A DNA stretch of 64,000 bases from an uncultured bacterium (GCA_903870275.1 CAIQCK010000119.1:1-64000), one strand, 5' to 3'. Positions 1 to 9,957 are shown, counted from the stretch's first letter. Translations and numbers: made by a program. The notes: a model not told the origin generated them from the sequence alone.

Positions 1-10
1 CGGCTACGTT

Positions 11-135
11 AAAAACGAACCCAAATGATGAACGCGTCGAAAACCTGGAAACCCCGTTTCCCAACCAGAAACTCAACATTTCGAATCCGTCCGGTCCTCG
101 TGATGAAACGTGTTTTTGCGAAACGAAGCCAAATG
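11..135 (+). repeat. dispersed ~125-bp repeat, copy A
   Basis: The segment begins with AACGAACCCAAATGATG and ends near GAAACGAAGCCAAATG. It aligns along its whole length with the reverse complement of 10443-10566. Shared blocks include AACGAACCCAAA, AAACCTGGAAAC, AACATTTCG and CGAAACGAA, and the rest has diverged. Both copies stay open in the same reading frame and give similar peptides (K-T-N-P...N-L-E-T...N-I-S). No start codon or ribosome site marks it as a gene, so it is annotated as a repeat. Confidence 0.65.
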
Positions 136-332
136 AAAGGACGCCGTGAACCTTGAATAATCCATCGCGAACGATGGGCTCCGAAAGTCCGGGACGGACT
201 CGCGGCTCCTGTCGGAGCTTTCGGGGCGATAGGGATCGCGTTTCACGTGGCAAGGGTTGGAAACCCGCGCTGTGGTGTGTGCGTCAGGGGCTCGTTGCCC
301 AAATCGTTTTAGCCGCGGAGCGGCGCCAGATC

Positions 333-486
333 GTAGCCCACGGCGCGAGCCGTGGGATTCGTGACGCGAAAAGGGAAGCCCCGGCAGGGGCGAAAGAAAT
401 TATTCATCAGTGCACGTTTTCTGCCGCCCCTGACGGGGCTTGTGTTTTTTCGGGCCATGATTCCCACGGCTTGCGCCGTGGGCTGT
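333..486. repeat. 154-bp nested inverted repeat (REP/REPIN-like)
   Basis: Outer arms around 333-360 and 460-486 are inverted copies of each other, and each is itself a hairpin: CCCACGG at 337-343 pairs with CCGTGGG at 350-356, and CCCACGG at 463-469 pairs with CCGTGGG at 476-482. Inner arms AAGCCCCGGCAGGGGCG (376-392) and CGCCCCTGACGGGGCTT (425-441) are inverted with one mismatch. This nesting is typical of REP-type palindromes. It lies in the 623-base leader of the rhamnosidase gene. Besides this element and copy A of the dispersed repeat I see no gene in 1-623; the open frame that runs through here lacks a credible start. Confidence 0.75.
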
Positions 487-623
487 TTTCCGGCGCGCCT
501 CCGGCGCTCTTCGCCAGAACCGGCTTGGTCTCGAACGAACAGAACACTGGGGCCATTCGCCCTCAGGCCGCGCCCGCCTGCGCCGGATTGACTTGGCGAA
601 GACGGGCGGGTATTCGATGGAGC

Positions 624-3053
624 ATGAAGCTTGCACTCCTTCGATGCCTTGGGATTTTCGTTTGTCTCGCCGCGTCTTCCGCGGTTGCCGGCGAAGCGCC
701 CGCGCCGTCGTTTGCCGCGGCCAAGCCGGTCTGGCCGGAGGGACGCGAGACGGAGAAGAACCTGTTCGTCGGGTTTCGCGCCAGCTTCGAGGCACCGGCC
801 AACGCGCGCGTGTGGCTGCGCGCGACAGGATCGTCGTTGTATCGCGTGTGGCTGAACGGCGAATTTCTTGCGCACGGGCCGGCCCGCGCCGCGCACGGGT
901 TTTATCGCGTGGATGAACTCGACATCACCAGCCGGCTCAAGCCCGGCGCGAATCTCGTCGCGTTCGAGGTGGCCGGCTACAACGTGAACAGTTTCTACCT
1001 GCTCGACCAGCCGTCGTTTTTGCAAGCGGAGGTGGTCGCCGACGGCCGCGTGCTGGCGGGCACCGGCGGCGCGGGCCGCGCGTTCGAGGCGACGGTGCTG
1101 CGCGAGCGCGTGCAGAAGGTGCAGCGCTACAGTTTCCAGCGGCCGTTCACCGAGGTGTATCGCCTCGCGCCGGGCTGCGACGCCTGGCGGCGCGACGCGG
1201 CGGCGCGCATGGAGACGGCACAGTGCGCGGTGCAACCGGTGAGGGCGCTGTTGCCGCGGCGGGTCGCTCAGCCGGATTACGTGCTGCGACAGCCGTCGTG
1301 GCTGGTGTCGGGCGGCGAGTTGAAGACCGGTGTCGCGGTCGCGAAACCGTGGAAGGACCGGTCGTTGACGGCGATCGGGCCGAAGCTGGGCGGTTATCCC
1401 GAAAAAGAGCTGGAGACGATTCCGTCGCTGGAATTGCAGACCATCGCGAACGCGAGCAGCACGCCGGTCAACCAGCCGTATGCGCCCAGCCAATCGCTGG
1501 CGTTGCGCGCGGGCGGTTACGAAATCGCGGACCTCGGCTGCAACCTCACCGGCTTCATCGGCGCGCGTGTCGTCTGCCGCAGCAAGACGCGGCTGGTGAT
1601 CACCTTCGATGAGATTCTCTCCAACGGCGACGTGGACTTCAAGCGGCTGGGCTGCGTGAACGCCGTCGTGTGGGAACTGGAGCCGGGCAGCTACGAGCTG
1701 GAATCCATCGAGCCTTACACGATGCGTTACCTGAAGCTGATGTCGTTCGGCGGCGATTGCGACGTGGAGCGGCTCTGGTTGCGCGAGTTCGTTTCCTCCG
1801 GCGTCGGCCGGGCGCAGTTCGCGGCGAGCGACGAGCGGTTCAACCGGCTCTTCGCGGCCGGGCGCGAGACGTTCCGGCAGAACGCGCTCGACATTTTCAT
1901 GGATTGTCCGTCGCGCGAACGCGCGGGCTGGCTTTGCGACAGCTTCTTCACGTCGCGCGTGGCGTTCGACCTCTGCGGCGACACGCGGATCGAGCGGTGC
2001 TTCCTGGAGAACTTCCAGCTGCCGCCGAAGTTCGCGCACCTCCCCGACGGCATGTTGCCGATGTGCTATCCGTCCGATCACTACGACGGCGTGTTCATTC
2101 CGAACTGGGCGCTCTGGTTTGTCGTGGAACTGGACGAATACCTCGCCCGCAGCGGCGACCGCGCGCTGGTGGATGCGTTGCGCGGGCGCGTGCTGAAGCT
2201 GTTCGAGTTCTTCAAACAGTACCGCAACGAAGACGGCCTGCTGGAGAAACTGCCGAGCTGGGTCTTTGTCGAATGGTCCAAGGCCAACAGCTTCGTGCAG
2301 GACGTGAACTACCCGTCGAACATGCTCTACGCCGCCGCGATGACCGCCGCGGGCCGGATGTATGGCGTTGAGGAGATGGCGCGCGAGGCTGAGCGCATCC
2401 GCGAGACGGTCCGCAAGCAGTCGTTCGACGGCGAGTTCTTCGTGGACAACGCCGTGCGCAAGGACGGCAAGCTCGCCGTCACGCGCAACCGCACGGAGGT
2501 CTGCCAATACTTCGCCTTCTTCTTCGACGTGGCCTCACCGCAATCGCACGCGAAGCTCTGGCGGACGCTCATGTCCGATTTCGGCCCGCAACGCAAACAG
2601 ACCCACGCGCACGCCGACGTGCATCCGGCCAACGCGTTCATCGGCAACGTGCTGCGGCTGGAACTGCTTTCGCGCAACGGCCTCTGCCAGCAACTGCTCG
2701 ACGAGTCGCTCGCCTACCATCTCTACATGGCCGATCGCACCGGCACGCTCTGGGAACACGACGGCACGCAGGCGAGTTGCGACCACGGCTTCGCGTCGCA
2801 CAGCAGCGTTCACGTCCTCTACCGCGACGTGCTCGGCCTGCGCGGCGTGGACACGATCCGGAAAACCGTCGCGTTGCGATTCAACGATCTGAAGCTCGAC
2901 TGGTGCGAAGGCGTCCGCCCGACGCCGGACGGCTTGGTGACGCTGCGCTGGCGCAAAGACGGCGGCAAGCTTCTCTATCAGGTGACCACGCCCGCCGGCT
3001 ACGGCGTGACCGTGGAAAACGGCAGCGGTCTGGAACTGGTGCGGCAACCGTGA
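624..3053 (+). CDS. secreted alpha-L-rhamnosidase-like glycoside hydrolase (GH78 type)
   Basis: An 809-aa exported enzyme predicted to remove terminal alpha-L-rhamnose from plant or algal polysaccharides. The ATG at 624 is chosen because a clear signal peptide follows (MKLALLRCLGIFVCLAASS, cleavage near AVAG); the frame is open upstream to 153, but that part is repeat-derived. A beta-sandwich carbohydrate-binding-like region (about residues 40-150) precedes a six-hairpin (alpha/alpha)6 catalytic domain. The motif DCPSRERAGWLCD near residue 427 matches the GH78 acid region (DCPQR-E-x-GW-GD), and GTLWEHDG near residue 707 fits the C-terminal glutamate region. It stands alone, with an unrelated small gene convergent downstream. 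The GH78 assignment is by motif; another six-hairpin specificity is possible. Confidence 0.8.
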   Translation: MKLALLRCLGIFVCLAASSAVAGEAPAPSFAAAKPVWPEGRETEKNLFVGFRASFEAPANARVWLRATGSSLYRVWLNGEFLAHGPARAAHGFYRVDELDITSRLKPGANLVAFEVAGYNVNSFYLLDQPSFLQAEVVADGRVLAGTGGAGRAFEATVLRERVQKVQRYSFQRPFTEVYRLAPGCDAWRRDAAARMETAQCAVQPVRALLPRRVAQPDYVLRQPSWLVSGGELKTGVAVAKPWKDRSLTAIGPKLGGYPEKELETIPSLELQTIANASSTPVNQPYAPSQSLALRAGGYEIADLGCNLTGFIGARVVCRSKTRLVITFDEILSNGDVDFKRLGCVNAVVWELEPGSYELESIEPYTMRYLKLMSFGGDCDVERLWLREFVSSGVGRAQFAASDERFNRLFAAGRETFRQNALDIFMDCPSRERAGWLCDSFFTSRVAFDLCGDTRIERCFLENFQLPPKFAHLPDGMLPMCYPSDHYDGVFIPNWALWFVVELDEYLARSGDRALVDALRGRVLKLFEFFKQYRNEDGLLEKLPSWVFVEWSKANSFVQDVNYPSNMLYAAAMTAAGRMYGVEEMAREAERIRETVRKQSFDGEFFVDNAVRKDGKLAVTRNRTEVCQYFAFFFDVASPQSHAKLWRTLMSDFGPQRKQTHAHADVHPANAFIGNVLRLELLSRNGLCQQLLDESLAYHLYMADRTGTLWEHDGTQASCDHGFASHSSVHVLYRDVLGLRGVDTIRKTVALRFNDLKLDWCEGVRPTPDGLVTLRWRKDGGKLLYQVTTPAGYGVTVENGSGLELVRQP

Positions 3054-3064
3054 AGTACTGTGTA

Positions 3065-3436
3065 TCAATTGCGCGCTTCGCAGGTCCGTCGCGCCAGCAA
3101 ACTGCTCAGAAGAAACAGCGCGCACGGCGAGGCGAAGATGGCGAACGACGGCCCGCCCGGCAGCTTGCCGCTGTCCGCGAAGTTCATCGCGTAGAACGCC
3201 AGCAAGCACGCCACGGTGACGCAACCGCCCCAATCTTCCCGCCACCACGCCAGCAACATTCCTGCGTAGATGCCGAACGGGAAGAACGCAAACAACGCCC
3301 AATCTCTCGCCGTCGGTTGCAGCGGGCTGAAGCGTTCACCGATGAAAAACGGCAGGATCATGCCGAGGCTGGCGAGACTCGCCAGCCGCGCTGCCCACCG
3401 CAGGACCGTCACCGCCGATTTGTTGTTGTGGTTCAT
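3065..3436 (-). CDS. small four-helix membrane protein of unknown function
   Basis: A 123-aa protein with about four hydrophobic segments (roughly residues 12-32, 47-65, 69-87 and 96-114) and a basic C-terminus. It has no recognisable catalytic motif. The sequence has the look of the small uncharacterised membrane proteins (DUF7670-like) scattered through Bacteroidota and Verrucomicrobiota, but I cannot confirm the family. Its 3' end is 11 bases from the rhamnosidase stop, so the two genes converge. It is divergent from the sigma-factor gene 150 bases away, and that gap must hold both promoters. Confidence 0.65.
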   Translation of the reverse strand: MNHNNKSAVTVLRWAARLASLASLGMILPFFIGERFSPLQPTARDWALFAFFPFGIYAGMLLAWWREDWGGCVTVACLLAFYAMNFADSGKLPGGPSFAIFASPCALFLLSSLLARRTCEARN

Positions 3437-3586
3437 GGAACAAACTCCGATTATTCCAAAAACCGGAGTCGAAGCAGGCAGTCCCGGCTGCGATTGGTCA
3501 ATTTCAGTTGTTGGGATGGTTTCATTGGCTCTGCAAGATGAAGGCGTGATCGCTGACTGGATATAACGCGATAACGGAGTTTTCAG

Positions 3587-4204
3587 ATGGCGACTGACAG
3601 CAACCCATCCGTTTCAAATTTGCTCGCCCTCGCGCGCAACGGCGACGAACGCGCGGCGAACGAGCTTTTCGCGCGTTGCCGCAACTACCTCGCCGTGGTT
3701 GCGCGGGCGCAGGTCGAGAGCTGGCTGCGAGCCAAGGCCGACGCCTCCGACATCGTGCAGGAAACGCTCGTGGAAGCGCACCGCGATCTCAAGCAGTTCC
3801 GCGGCGCCACCGAAGCGGAGTGGCTCGCGTGGCTGCGGCAAATCCTCTCGCGCAACACCGCCGATTTCATCCGGCGCTATCGCGGCACCGGCAAACGCCA
3901 GCAGCGGCTCGAAGTGCCGCTGGCGCCGCCGCCGGACCGCTCGTCGCTCGCCGCCGGCCTCGAACCGCGCGACAATGGCGAAACGCCGACGCAGGAAATC
4001 ATGCGGCTGGAGCGCGAGATTCAGGTCGCCGACGCGATCACACGGCTGGAGCCGGACCATCAGGAGGTCATCGTGCTGCGCAACCTGGAACGGTTGCCAT
4101 TTGAGGAGGTCGCGCAACGCATGGGCCGCTCGCGTCCCGCCGTGCAGATGCTCTGGATGCGCGCGGTGCGCCGGTTGCAGGAGGAATTGAAACGTGGCGG
4201 CTGA
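3587..4204 (+). CDS. ECF-type RNA polymerase sigma factor, kinase-linked
   Basis: A 205-aa sigma-70 family protein. Region 2 is visible at about residues 50-95 (DASDIVQETLVEAHRDL, then W-L-A-W-L-R-Q-I-L). A long linker follows (residues 100-145), then region 4 at about 150-200, with the helix-turn-helix FEEVAQRMGRSRPAVQMLWM. GGAG lies about 8 bases before the ATG. It overlaps the following Ser/Thr kinase gene by 11 bases, so the two are translationally coupled. This pairing is typical of Planctomycetota and Verrucomicrobiota ECF groups in which a membrane Ser/Thr kinase replaces an anti-sigma factor. The target promoters are unknown. Confidence 0.9.
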   Translation: MATDSNPSVSNLLALARNGDERAANELFARCRNYLAVVARAQVESWLRAKADASDIVQETLVEAHRDLKQFRGATEAEWLAWLRQILSRNTADFIRRYRGTGKRQQRLEVPLAPPPDRSSLAAGLEPRDNGETPTQEIMRLEREIQVADAITRLEPDHQEVIVLRNLERLPFEEVAQRMGRSRPAVQMLWMRAVRRLQEELKRGG

Positions 4205-5834
4205 CGCGAACAGCCACGACGACGCCCTCGCCGCCGCGCTCGACAGCTACCTGGCGGAGTTGCAAACGGGTCGCATGCCGGACCGCGCATCGTTTCTCGC
4301 GCGCCACCCGGAACTGGCGGCAATGCTCGATTGCCTCGACCAGTTGGAGCAACTTGCGCCGCCGTCAAGCGCTCAGGCCGGGGCGGTGAATTCAAGCGCC
4401 GACAGTCCAGTGCCGCGCCAGCCGGAAGCGGGAGCGGTCATTGATTTCGACCGCTACGAGTTGCTGGAGGAAATCGGCCGCGGCGGCATGGGGGTCGTTT
4501 ACAAGGCGCGTCAGAAGGGACTCGACCGCGTCGTCGCGCTGAAAATCATCCTCGCCGGCCAGCTCGCGTCGCCGGAGGTCGTGCGCCGCTTTCTGGCCGA
4601 GTCGCGCGCGGCGGCTCGGCTGCAACACCCCAACATCGTCCGCGTCTTCGAGGCCGGCGAGTTTCAGGGCCGCCACTTCTTTGCGATGGAACTCGTCACC
4701 GGCTCCAACCTCGCCGCGCTGGCGCGTCGCGGCCCGCTCGATCCCATGGATGCCGCGCGGCTTGTCAGCACCGTCGCGCGCGCCGTGGAGCACCTGCACT
4801 CGCAGGGTATCATCCACCGCGACCTGAAACCGTCGAACATTCTGCTCGACGAAAACGGCCGGCCGTTCGTCACCGATTTCGGCCTCGCGAAGCTGCTCGA
4901 TGCGCAGAGCCAGGTGACGCAGAGCGGCGTTATCGCCGGCACGCCGAGTTACATGCCGCCGGAACAGGCGGCGGGCCGCGTCGCGCAGATCGGCCCGCGC
5001 AGCGATGTGTACAGCCTCGGCGCGATTCTTTACGAACTGCTCGCCGGCCGGCCGCCGTTCCGCGCCGAGTCGCCGCTGGACACGCTGGTGCAGGTGATCG
5101 AGAGCGAGCCAACGCTGTTGCGCGACGTGAACCCGCGCGTGCCGCGCGAACTGGAGCTGATCTGCCTGCGCTGCCTGGAAAAATCGCCCGACGCGCGCTA
5201 TCCATCCGCCGCGGCGCTGGCGGACGACCTGGAGCGGTTTCTGAAAGGCGACGCCGTCGAGGCGCGTCCGCACGGCGTGTGGCAGCAGGCGCGGCGTTGG
5301 GCGCGGCGTGAACCGGCGCTGGCGTCGCGGCTCATCGGTCTCGCGATTTGCGCGCTCATTGCCCAGGCAAACTACCTCGCGCTGCACAACGTCCCGCTGT
5401 CGCTGCACGTGAATGTCATGGTCACGCTCGCCGTCTGGATGCTGGTGTCGGTGGCGTGCCAGTGGCTGTTGCGCCACGACCGCTGGCCCGGCGCGGCGCG
5501 GTTCGTGTGGGCCGCGGCCGACGTGCTGTTGCTCACGGCGGTCCTGAAGGAGGACGATGCGCTCGTCAGCCCGATCACCGTCGGTTATCCGATGTTGATC
5601 GCGGCATCGGGGTTGTGGTTCCGCGTGCCGCTGGTGGCGTTCACGACGGTCGTGTCCGTACTCTGCTACGGCGCGTTGCTGGCGGACAACTTCGCGAACG
5701 GCGGCATCTTCGAGCGGTGGAACTGGCACGCGGTGTTTGTGGTGACACTCGGCGTGATCGGCTTCGTCGTCGCCTACCAGGTCCGCCGCGTCCGCGCGCT
5801 CAGCCGGTTTTACGAAGGCCGTCCGCTGCCGTAG
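4194..5834 (+). CDS. membrane-anchored Ser/Thr protein kinase (PknB type)
   Basis: A 546-aa protein starting at GTG 4194, inside the sigma gene, with AGGAGG about 10 bases upstream. Residues 85-355 form a Hanks-type kinase: glycine loop EIGRGGMGVVYKA, VALK lysine, catalytic loop HRDLKPSN near residue 208, DFGLAK near 228, then GTPSYMPPEQ and SDVYSLG. All catalytic residues are present. Residues 380-546 hold about six hydrophobic helices instead of the usual single anchor plus PASTA repeats, so this is an integral membrane kinase with a sensor-like membrane domain. It probably controls the coupled sigma factor by phosphorylation. Its 3' end overlaps the convergent next gene by 35 bases. Confidence 0.9.
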   Translation: MAADANSHDDALAAALDSYLAELQTGRMPDRASFLARHPELAAMLDCLDQLEQLAPPSSAQAGAVNSSADSPVPRQPEAGAVIDFDRYELLEEIGRGGMGVVYKARQKGLDRVVALKIILAGQLASPEVVRRFLAESRAAARLQHPNIVRVFEAGEFQGRHFFAMELVTGSNLAALARRGPLDPMDAARLVSTVARAVEHLHSQGIIHRDLKPSNILLDENGRPFVTDFGLAKLLDAQSQVTQSGVIAGTPSYMPPEQAAGRVAQIGPRSDVYSLGAILYELLAGRPPFRAESPLDTLVQVIESEPTLLRDVNPRVPRELELICLRCLEKSPDARYPSAAALADDLERFLKGDAVEARPHGVWQQARRWARREPALASRLIGLAICALIAQANYLALHNVPLSLHVNVMVTLAVWMLVSVACQWLLRHDRWPGAARFVWAAADVLLLTAVLKEDDALVSPITVGYPMLIAASGLWFRVPLVAFTTVVSVLCYGALLADNFANGGIFERWNWHAVFVVTLGVIGFVVAYQVRRVRALSRFYEGRPLP

Positions 5835-6993
5835 CCGGCGGCGCGCCGAGCGCCTGCCGCAAAACCGCGGCAATCCACTGCAACTCGGCGGTATCGCGAC
5901 CGGCGAGCAGGCCAAATGTCCCGCCGGCGCGCGGGCAAATCTGCAGTTCGATCAACGGCACGTGGTTGATCTCCGTGCCGCTGGGGCCGGTGCAGATGGC
6001 GGCGATCTCGTCGCGCGACCATTCCCGTGTTTGTGTGCGGAAGACGCCGGTGTAAGTGATGCAAAGCCGGTCACCGGTGGCGCGAATCGTCGCCCGGCGT
6101 CGGCCCGATTTGATCGCGACGAAGATCATGACGATGCCGATCGCCCAGAACGGCGCAAGGAACGGCATCGCGAGCAAGGACATCCTGTCTTTGGTGGAGA
6201 TCATCAGCCAAGTGAACAGCGCGCAGAACGCGCACCAGACCACGCCGAAGATGAGAAGGAATCTGCTGCTGCGCCAGACGCCGGCGGGCGGTACGTGGAG
6301 CGTGAAACCGTCGACCTGCGGTTCCAGCGTCACCTCGCTGCCGGCGGGCTGGTTCAGGTTGTCCGCCTGCGCGAACGGCTTGGGCTGACGCAGCGGCTCG
6401 GCGACGGTCTCGACGGTAAGTTTATGCGGCGCCAGGACGCGGCCGGGCGTGGCGAGGTTGCAGCGGCTGGCCAGATCATCGCCAAGCGCATGCAACCACT
6501 CGCGCGGATAACCGAGCGCGATGAGAAACCCCTTCGGCTTGCCGCAATCGGCATCCAGCGCCGCCAGATCGCCGAGGAAACTCAGCGCGGTCGCGCCCGC
6601 TGAATCCGAAACGCGCACGTTGAATCGCGTGATGGCGTCCGCCGGCTGACGCCGCGACCAGCGGACCAATCCACAGCGCTCGGTCACGCGCAACACGCCG
6701 CCACGCAGTTCGATCTCGCAACGACCGGCGAGGATGAGCAGGCCGAGCGCCATCGGCTTGCAACCGCCGTAGAGGAACGGCAGGCCAAATAGCGCCAACA
6801 CCCAGCCGAACCCACCGCCGCGCGATGCTTGCATCGCCCAGAAAACCGCGACCGAACAAAGACACGCGCCGAAACCCATCGGCAATAAACCGATGAATCG
6901 CAACCGCCCGATCAAGCGGCGCGGCAGTTCGTAGCGCACGCCGTCGGGTCTCAGTTCGCGCACGGCGATGGCGGCGGGCAGCGGAGCGTTCAT
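5800..6993 (-). CDS. membrane protein of unknown function
   Basis: A 397-aa protein with two pairs of hydrophobic segments: one in the N-terminal quarter (around residues 30-52 and 60-88) and one in the middle (F-L-L-I-F-G-V-V-W and L-A-P-F-W-A-I-G). Soluble beta-rich stretches separate them, and a cytosolic C-terminal region follows. The layout (paired helices, beta-rich domain, paired helices) resembles PH-like membrane proteins, but I recognise no family motif. It is convergent with the kinase gene (35-base antisense overlap) and divergent from the metallophosphoesterase. Confidence 0.7.
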   Translation of the reverse strand: MNAPLPAAIAVRELRPDGVRYELPRRLIGRLRFIGLLPMGFGACLCSVAVFWAMQASRGGGFGWVLALFGLPFLYGGCKPMALGLLILAGRCEIELRGGVLRVTERCGLVRWSRRQPADAITRFNVRVSDSAGATALSFLGDLAALDADCGKPKGFLIALGYPREWLHALGDDLASRCNLATPGRVLAPHKLTVETVAEPLRQPKPFAQADNLNQPAGSEVTLEPQVDGFTLHVPPAGVWRSSRFLLIFGVVWCAFCALFTWLMISTKDRMSLLAMPFLAPFWAIGIVMIFVAIKSGRRRATIRATGDRLCITYTGVFRTQTREWSRDEIAAICTGPSGTEINHVPLIELQICPRAGGTFGLLAGRDTAELQWIAAVLRQALGAPPATAADGLRKTG

Positions 6994-7127
6994 ACCACGA
7001 GGAGAATAGCACCAGGCGCTCGTCGTGTCTCGCTTCGTCCCTCTTGAGCGGCAGCGAACGCAGATGCCGTCGCTCTAAAAGATGGCGGATTGTTCCACGG
7101 TGCGGGTTGCATTACACTGTCGTCGTT

Positions 7128-8012
7128 GTGTCTTTGAACCGCCGCGCGTTTCTGAAAAGAGTTTGGTGGTCTGGCGCCGCTCTGGCTGCCGGCACGGCCG
7201 CGTATGCCACGTGGGTGGAGCCGACCCGGGTGCAAGTCAGCCGGCTGCGCGTGGCGGTGCGCGGGCTGCCGCGCGCGTTCGACGGGCTGACCATCGCGCA
7301 ACTGAGCGATCTGCACCGCAGCCACGCAGTCAGCGCGGCGTATCTGAATCACTGCATGGATCTCACCAACGCCTTGGAGCCCGACCTGATCGCGCTCACC
7401 GGCGATTACCTGACCTACATTTTGGACTTTCGCGTGTGGTTGGAGCCGGCGGTCATCAACGACCGCAAGCGGGCGCCGGAACTGATGCGCGACGTGGCGG
7501 CGTGTGTTGGCCGCGCCCGCGCGCGGTTCGGCGTGTTCGCGTGTATAGGAAATCATGACCGTTGGTATGATGCGTGGGCAGTGGCCGCCGCACTCCGCGG
7601 CGTTGGCGTGACCGTATTGCGCGACGAGCACGCCATCGTCCGCATTCACGGCGAACCGCTGCCGGTCGTTGGCATTGACGATCCCTGGAGCGGCTGGGCG
7701 AACATGCCGCGCGCCTTTGCCGGCGTGGATGCGCCGTTTGCGCTGGTGTTGATGCATCGGCCCGATTTTTTCGAACACTGGGCGCGCAGGGGTTCGCACT
7801 TGCTTCTCGCGGGCCACACGCATGGCGGACAGGTGAAACTCCCCCTCATCGGGCCGCCGGTGGTGTCGCGCTACGGTCGGAAATATCCGCACGGGTTGTT
7901 CCGCCGGGACGACGTGCAGATGTATGTGAACCGGGGCCTTGGCGTGACGCCGCCCGCCGTGCGGCTCAACTGTCCGCCGGAGATTTCCTTCATCCGCCTC
8001 GAAGCGGCTTGA
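7128..8012 (+). CDS. Tat-exported metallophosphoesterase (YaeI-like)
   Basis: A 294-aa protein. GTG at 7128 is preferred because it puts a twin-arginine signal (LNRRAFLKRVWWSGAALAAG) at the extreme N-terminus; the open frame extends to 7044 but adds only non-signal sequence. Metal-binding motifs of the calcineurin-like superfamily appear in order: LSDLH, a GDY block, GNHD and GHTHGGQ. The N-terminal membrane anchor plus these motifs match YaeI-type phosphodiesterases acting at the outer face of the membrane. No clear Shine-Dalgarno site is present, and TTG 7134 is an alternative start. It converges with glnS 31 bases away. Confidence 0.85.
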   Translation: MSLNRRAFLKRVWWSGAALAAGTAAYATWVEPTRVQVSRLRVAVRGLPRAFDGLTIAQLSDLHRSHAVSAAYLNHCMDLTNALEPDLIALTGDYLTYILDFRVWLEPAVINDRKRAPELMRDVAACVGRARARFGVFACIGNHDRWYDAWAVAAALRGVGVTVLRDEHAIVRIHGEPLPVVGIDDPWSGWANMPRAFAGVDAPFALVLMHRPDFFEHWARRGSHLLLAGHTHGGQVKLPLIGPPVVSRYGRKYPHGLFRRDDVQMYVNRGLGVTPPAVRLNCPPEISFIRLEAA

Positions 8013-8043
8013 GCCGCTTTCCCCGCCAGCTTGCCGGCCGCCA

Positions 8044-9852
8044 CTATGACTTCTGCTGTTCCCTCGCCCACGTGTCCCGCAGCGTGAGGGTGCGGTTGAA
8101 AATGAGTCTGCCGGGCTGCGAGTCGGGATCGAGCGCGAAATAACCGAGCCGCTCGAATTGATATCGTTCGGCGTCGGACGCTTTCGCCAGCGACGGCTCC
8201 AGTTTCGCGGCCACTGTTTCGAGCGAGTGCGGGTTGATGCGCTTTTTGAAATCACCCTCCGCGTCCGGCTCCGCCACGGTGAATAGCCGGTCGTAAAGCC
8301 GCACGTCGGCCTCCAACGCGTGCGCGGCGCTGACCCAGTGAATGGTGCCCTTGACTTTGCGGTTGGCCGTCGGGCCGCCGGCCTTGCTGCCGAGGTCGGC
8401 GGTACAGCGCAGTTCGACGATCTGGCCGGCGGCGTCTTTGACGACCTCGTCGCACTTGATGATGTAGCCGTATTTCAACCGCACTTCGCCGCCGGGGCGG
8501 AGGCGGAAATACTTCGGCGGCGGCGTTTCCATAAAGTCGTCGCGCTCGATCCAGACGGCGCGGCTGAACGGCACCTTGCGTGTGCCGGCGGCCGGGTCTT
8601 CGGGATTGTTGATGGCGTTAATCTCCTCGACGTGATCTTCCGGCAGATTGGTGATGACGACCTTGACCGGCCGCAGCACCCCGAGCCGGCGCAGCGCGTG
8701 GCGGTTGAGGTCCTCGCGGACGATGTTTTCCAGCACGGCCACGTCCGTGACGCTGTCGCGTTTGGTGACGCCGATGTTGTAGGCGAACTGCCGCAGCGCG
8801 CGCGCCGGCACGCCCCGGCGGCGGATGCCGCTGATGGTGGGCATGCGCGGATCGTCCCAGCCGGTGACGATTTTTTCATTCACGAGCTGGAGCAGTTTGC
8901 GTTTGCTCATCACGGTGAAGGTGACGTTGAGGCGCGCGAACTCGAACTGGTGCGGCAACGGCCGTGGCAGGCCGAGGTTTTCCAGAATCCAATCGTAGAG
9001 CGGCCGGTGCACCTCGAACTCCAGCGTGCAGATGGAATGCGTGATGCCCTCAATGTAGTCGCTCAGGCAGTGGGCGAAGTCATACATCGGGTAGATGCAC
9101 CACGCGGCGCCGGTGTGGTGATGTTCGGAGTGGCGGATGCGGTAGATCACCGGGTCGCGCATCCAGATGTTCGGCGAGGCCATATCAATCTTCGCCCGCA
9201 GCGTGCGCGAGCCATCGGGGAACTCGCCCGCGCGCATCCGCTGGAAAAGATCGAGGCTCTCCTCGACGGAACGGTCGCGATAATGGCTCGGTTCGCTTGC
9301 CTTCTCCGGCGCGCCGCGCATCTTGTCCACTTCCTCAGCGGTGTGATCGCAGACATAGGCCTTGCCCTTGCGGACGAGTTGCAGCGCGTATTGGTAAATC
9401 TGCTCGAAATAATCCGACGCGTAGAACGGCTCGACGGCGGCGGCGGATGGATCGGCGGGGCCGAGATAAAAATCCGGCTGGCCGTTGACCGTGATCGCCT
9501 CCGGCGTCTTGCCTTTCGGTTTGAGGCCGAGCCGGTCGTCGGCCCAGTCTTCGATGAGCCAGTTCACGTCCTGCTGGATGCTATCAACGTATTCGACATC
9601 CTCCTTGGTCGGGTTGGTGTCGTCCATGCGCAGGTTGCACCGGCCGCGAAACTCGCGGGCAATGCCGAAGTTCAGGCAGATGCTCTTGGCGTGCCCGATG
9701 TGCAGGTAGCCGTTCGGCTCCGGCGGGAAGCGGGTGACGATCTTCTGGTATTTGCCGGCGGCGACGTTGGCCGTGACAATGTCTCGAATAAAGTCGGTTG
9801 GCGTCGGCGCGGCGCCGGCGTCTGCGGGCGAAGAATGAGTCGGATTAGCCAT
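8044..9852 (-). CDS. glnS: glutaminyl-tRNA synthetase
   Basis: A 602-aa class I aminoacyl-tRNA synthetase that charges tRNA-Gln directly. The class signature [15 protein letters not shown] is at residues 43-57, the KMSKS equivalent VMSKRKL near residue 310, and the GlnRS block NLRMDDTNP follows the HIGH region. The C-terminal anticodon-binding beta-barrels (residues 360-590) include KGTIHWVSA. Length and motif order are typical of bacterial GlnRS. It appears to be a single-gene unit; the 1.3-kb region upstream is repeat-rich and must contain its promoter. Confidence 0.97.
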   Translation of the reverse strand: MANPTHSSPADAGAAPTPTDFIRDIVTANVAAGKYQKIVTRFPPEPNGYLHIGHAKSICLNFGIAREFRGRCNLRMDDTNPTKEDVEYVDSIQQDVNWLIEDWADDRLGLKPKGKTPEAITVNGQPDFYLGPADPSAAAVEPFYASDYFEQIYQYALQLVRKGKAYVCDHTAEEVDKMRGAPEKASEPSHYRDRSVEESLDLFQRMRAGEFPDGSRTLRAKIDMASPNIWMRDPVIYRIRHSEHHHTGAAWCIYPMYDFAHCLSDYIEGITHSICTLEFEVHRPLYDWILENLGLPRPLPHQFEFARLNVTFTVMSKRKLLQLVNEKIVTGWDDPRMPTISGIRRRGVPARALRQFAYNIGVTKRDSVTDVAVLENIVREDLNRHALRRLGVLRPVKVVITNLPEDHVEEINAINNPEDPAAGTRKVPFSRAVWIERDDFMETPPPKYFRLRPGGEVRLKYGYIIKCDEVVKDAAGQIVELRCTADLGSKAGGPTANRKVKGTIHWVSAAHALEADVRLYDRLFTVAEPDAEGDFKKRINPHSLETVAAKLEPSLAKASDAERYQFERLGYFALDPDSQPGRLIFNRTLTLRDTWAREQQKS

Positions 9853-9957
9853 GCGCCTATATTAATCGCCAGCCCGGCGGATGCAAACCGCAATCCGCGC
9901 CGCAGCCCGCGGACACTCGGAACATACGAGAAGTTGGTGATGGGTTATTCATATTGA

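Noticed and set aside
153-623. N-terminal extension of the rhamnosidase frame
   Set aside because: It runs through the palindromic repeat and lacks a ribosome site; a signal peptide follows ATG 624.
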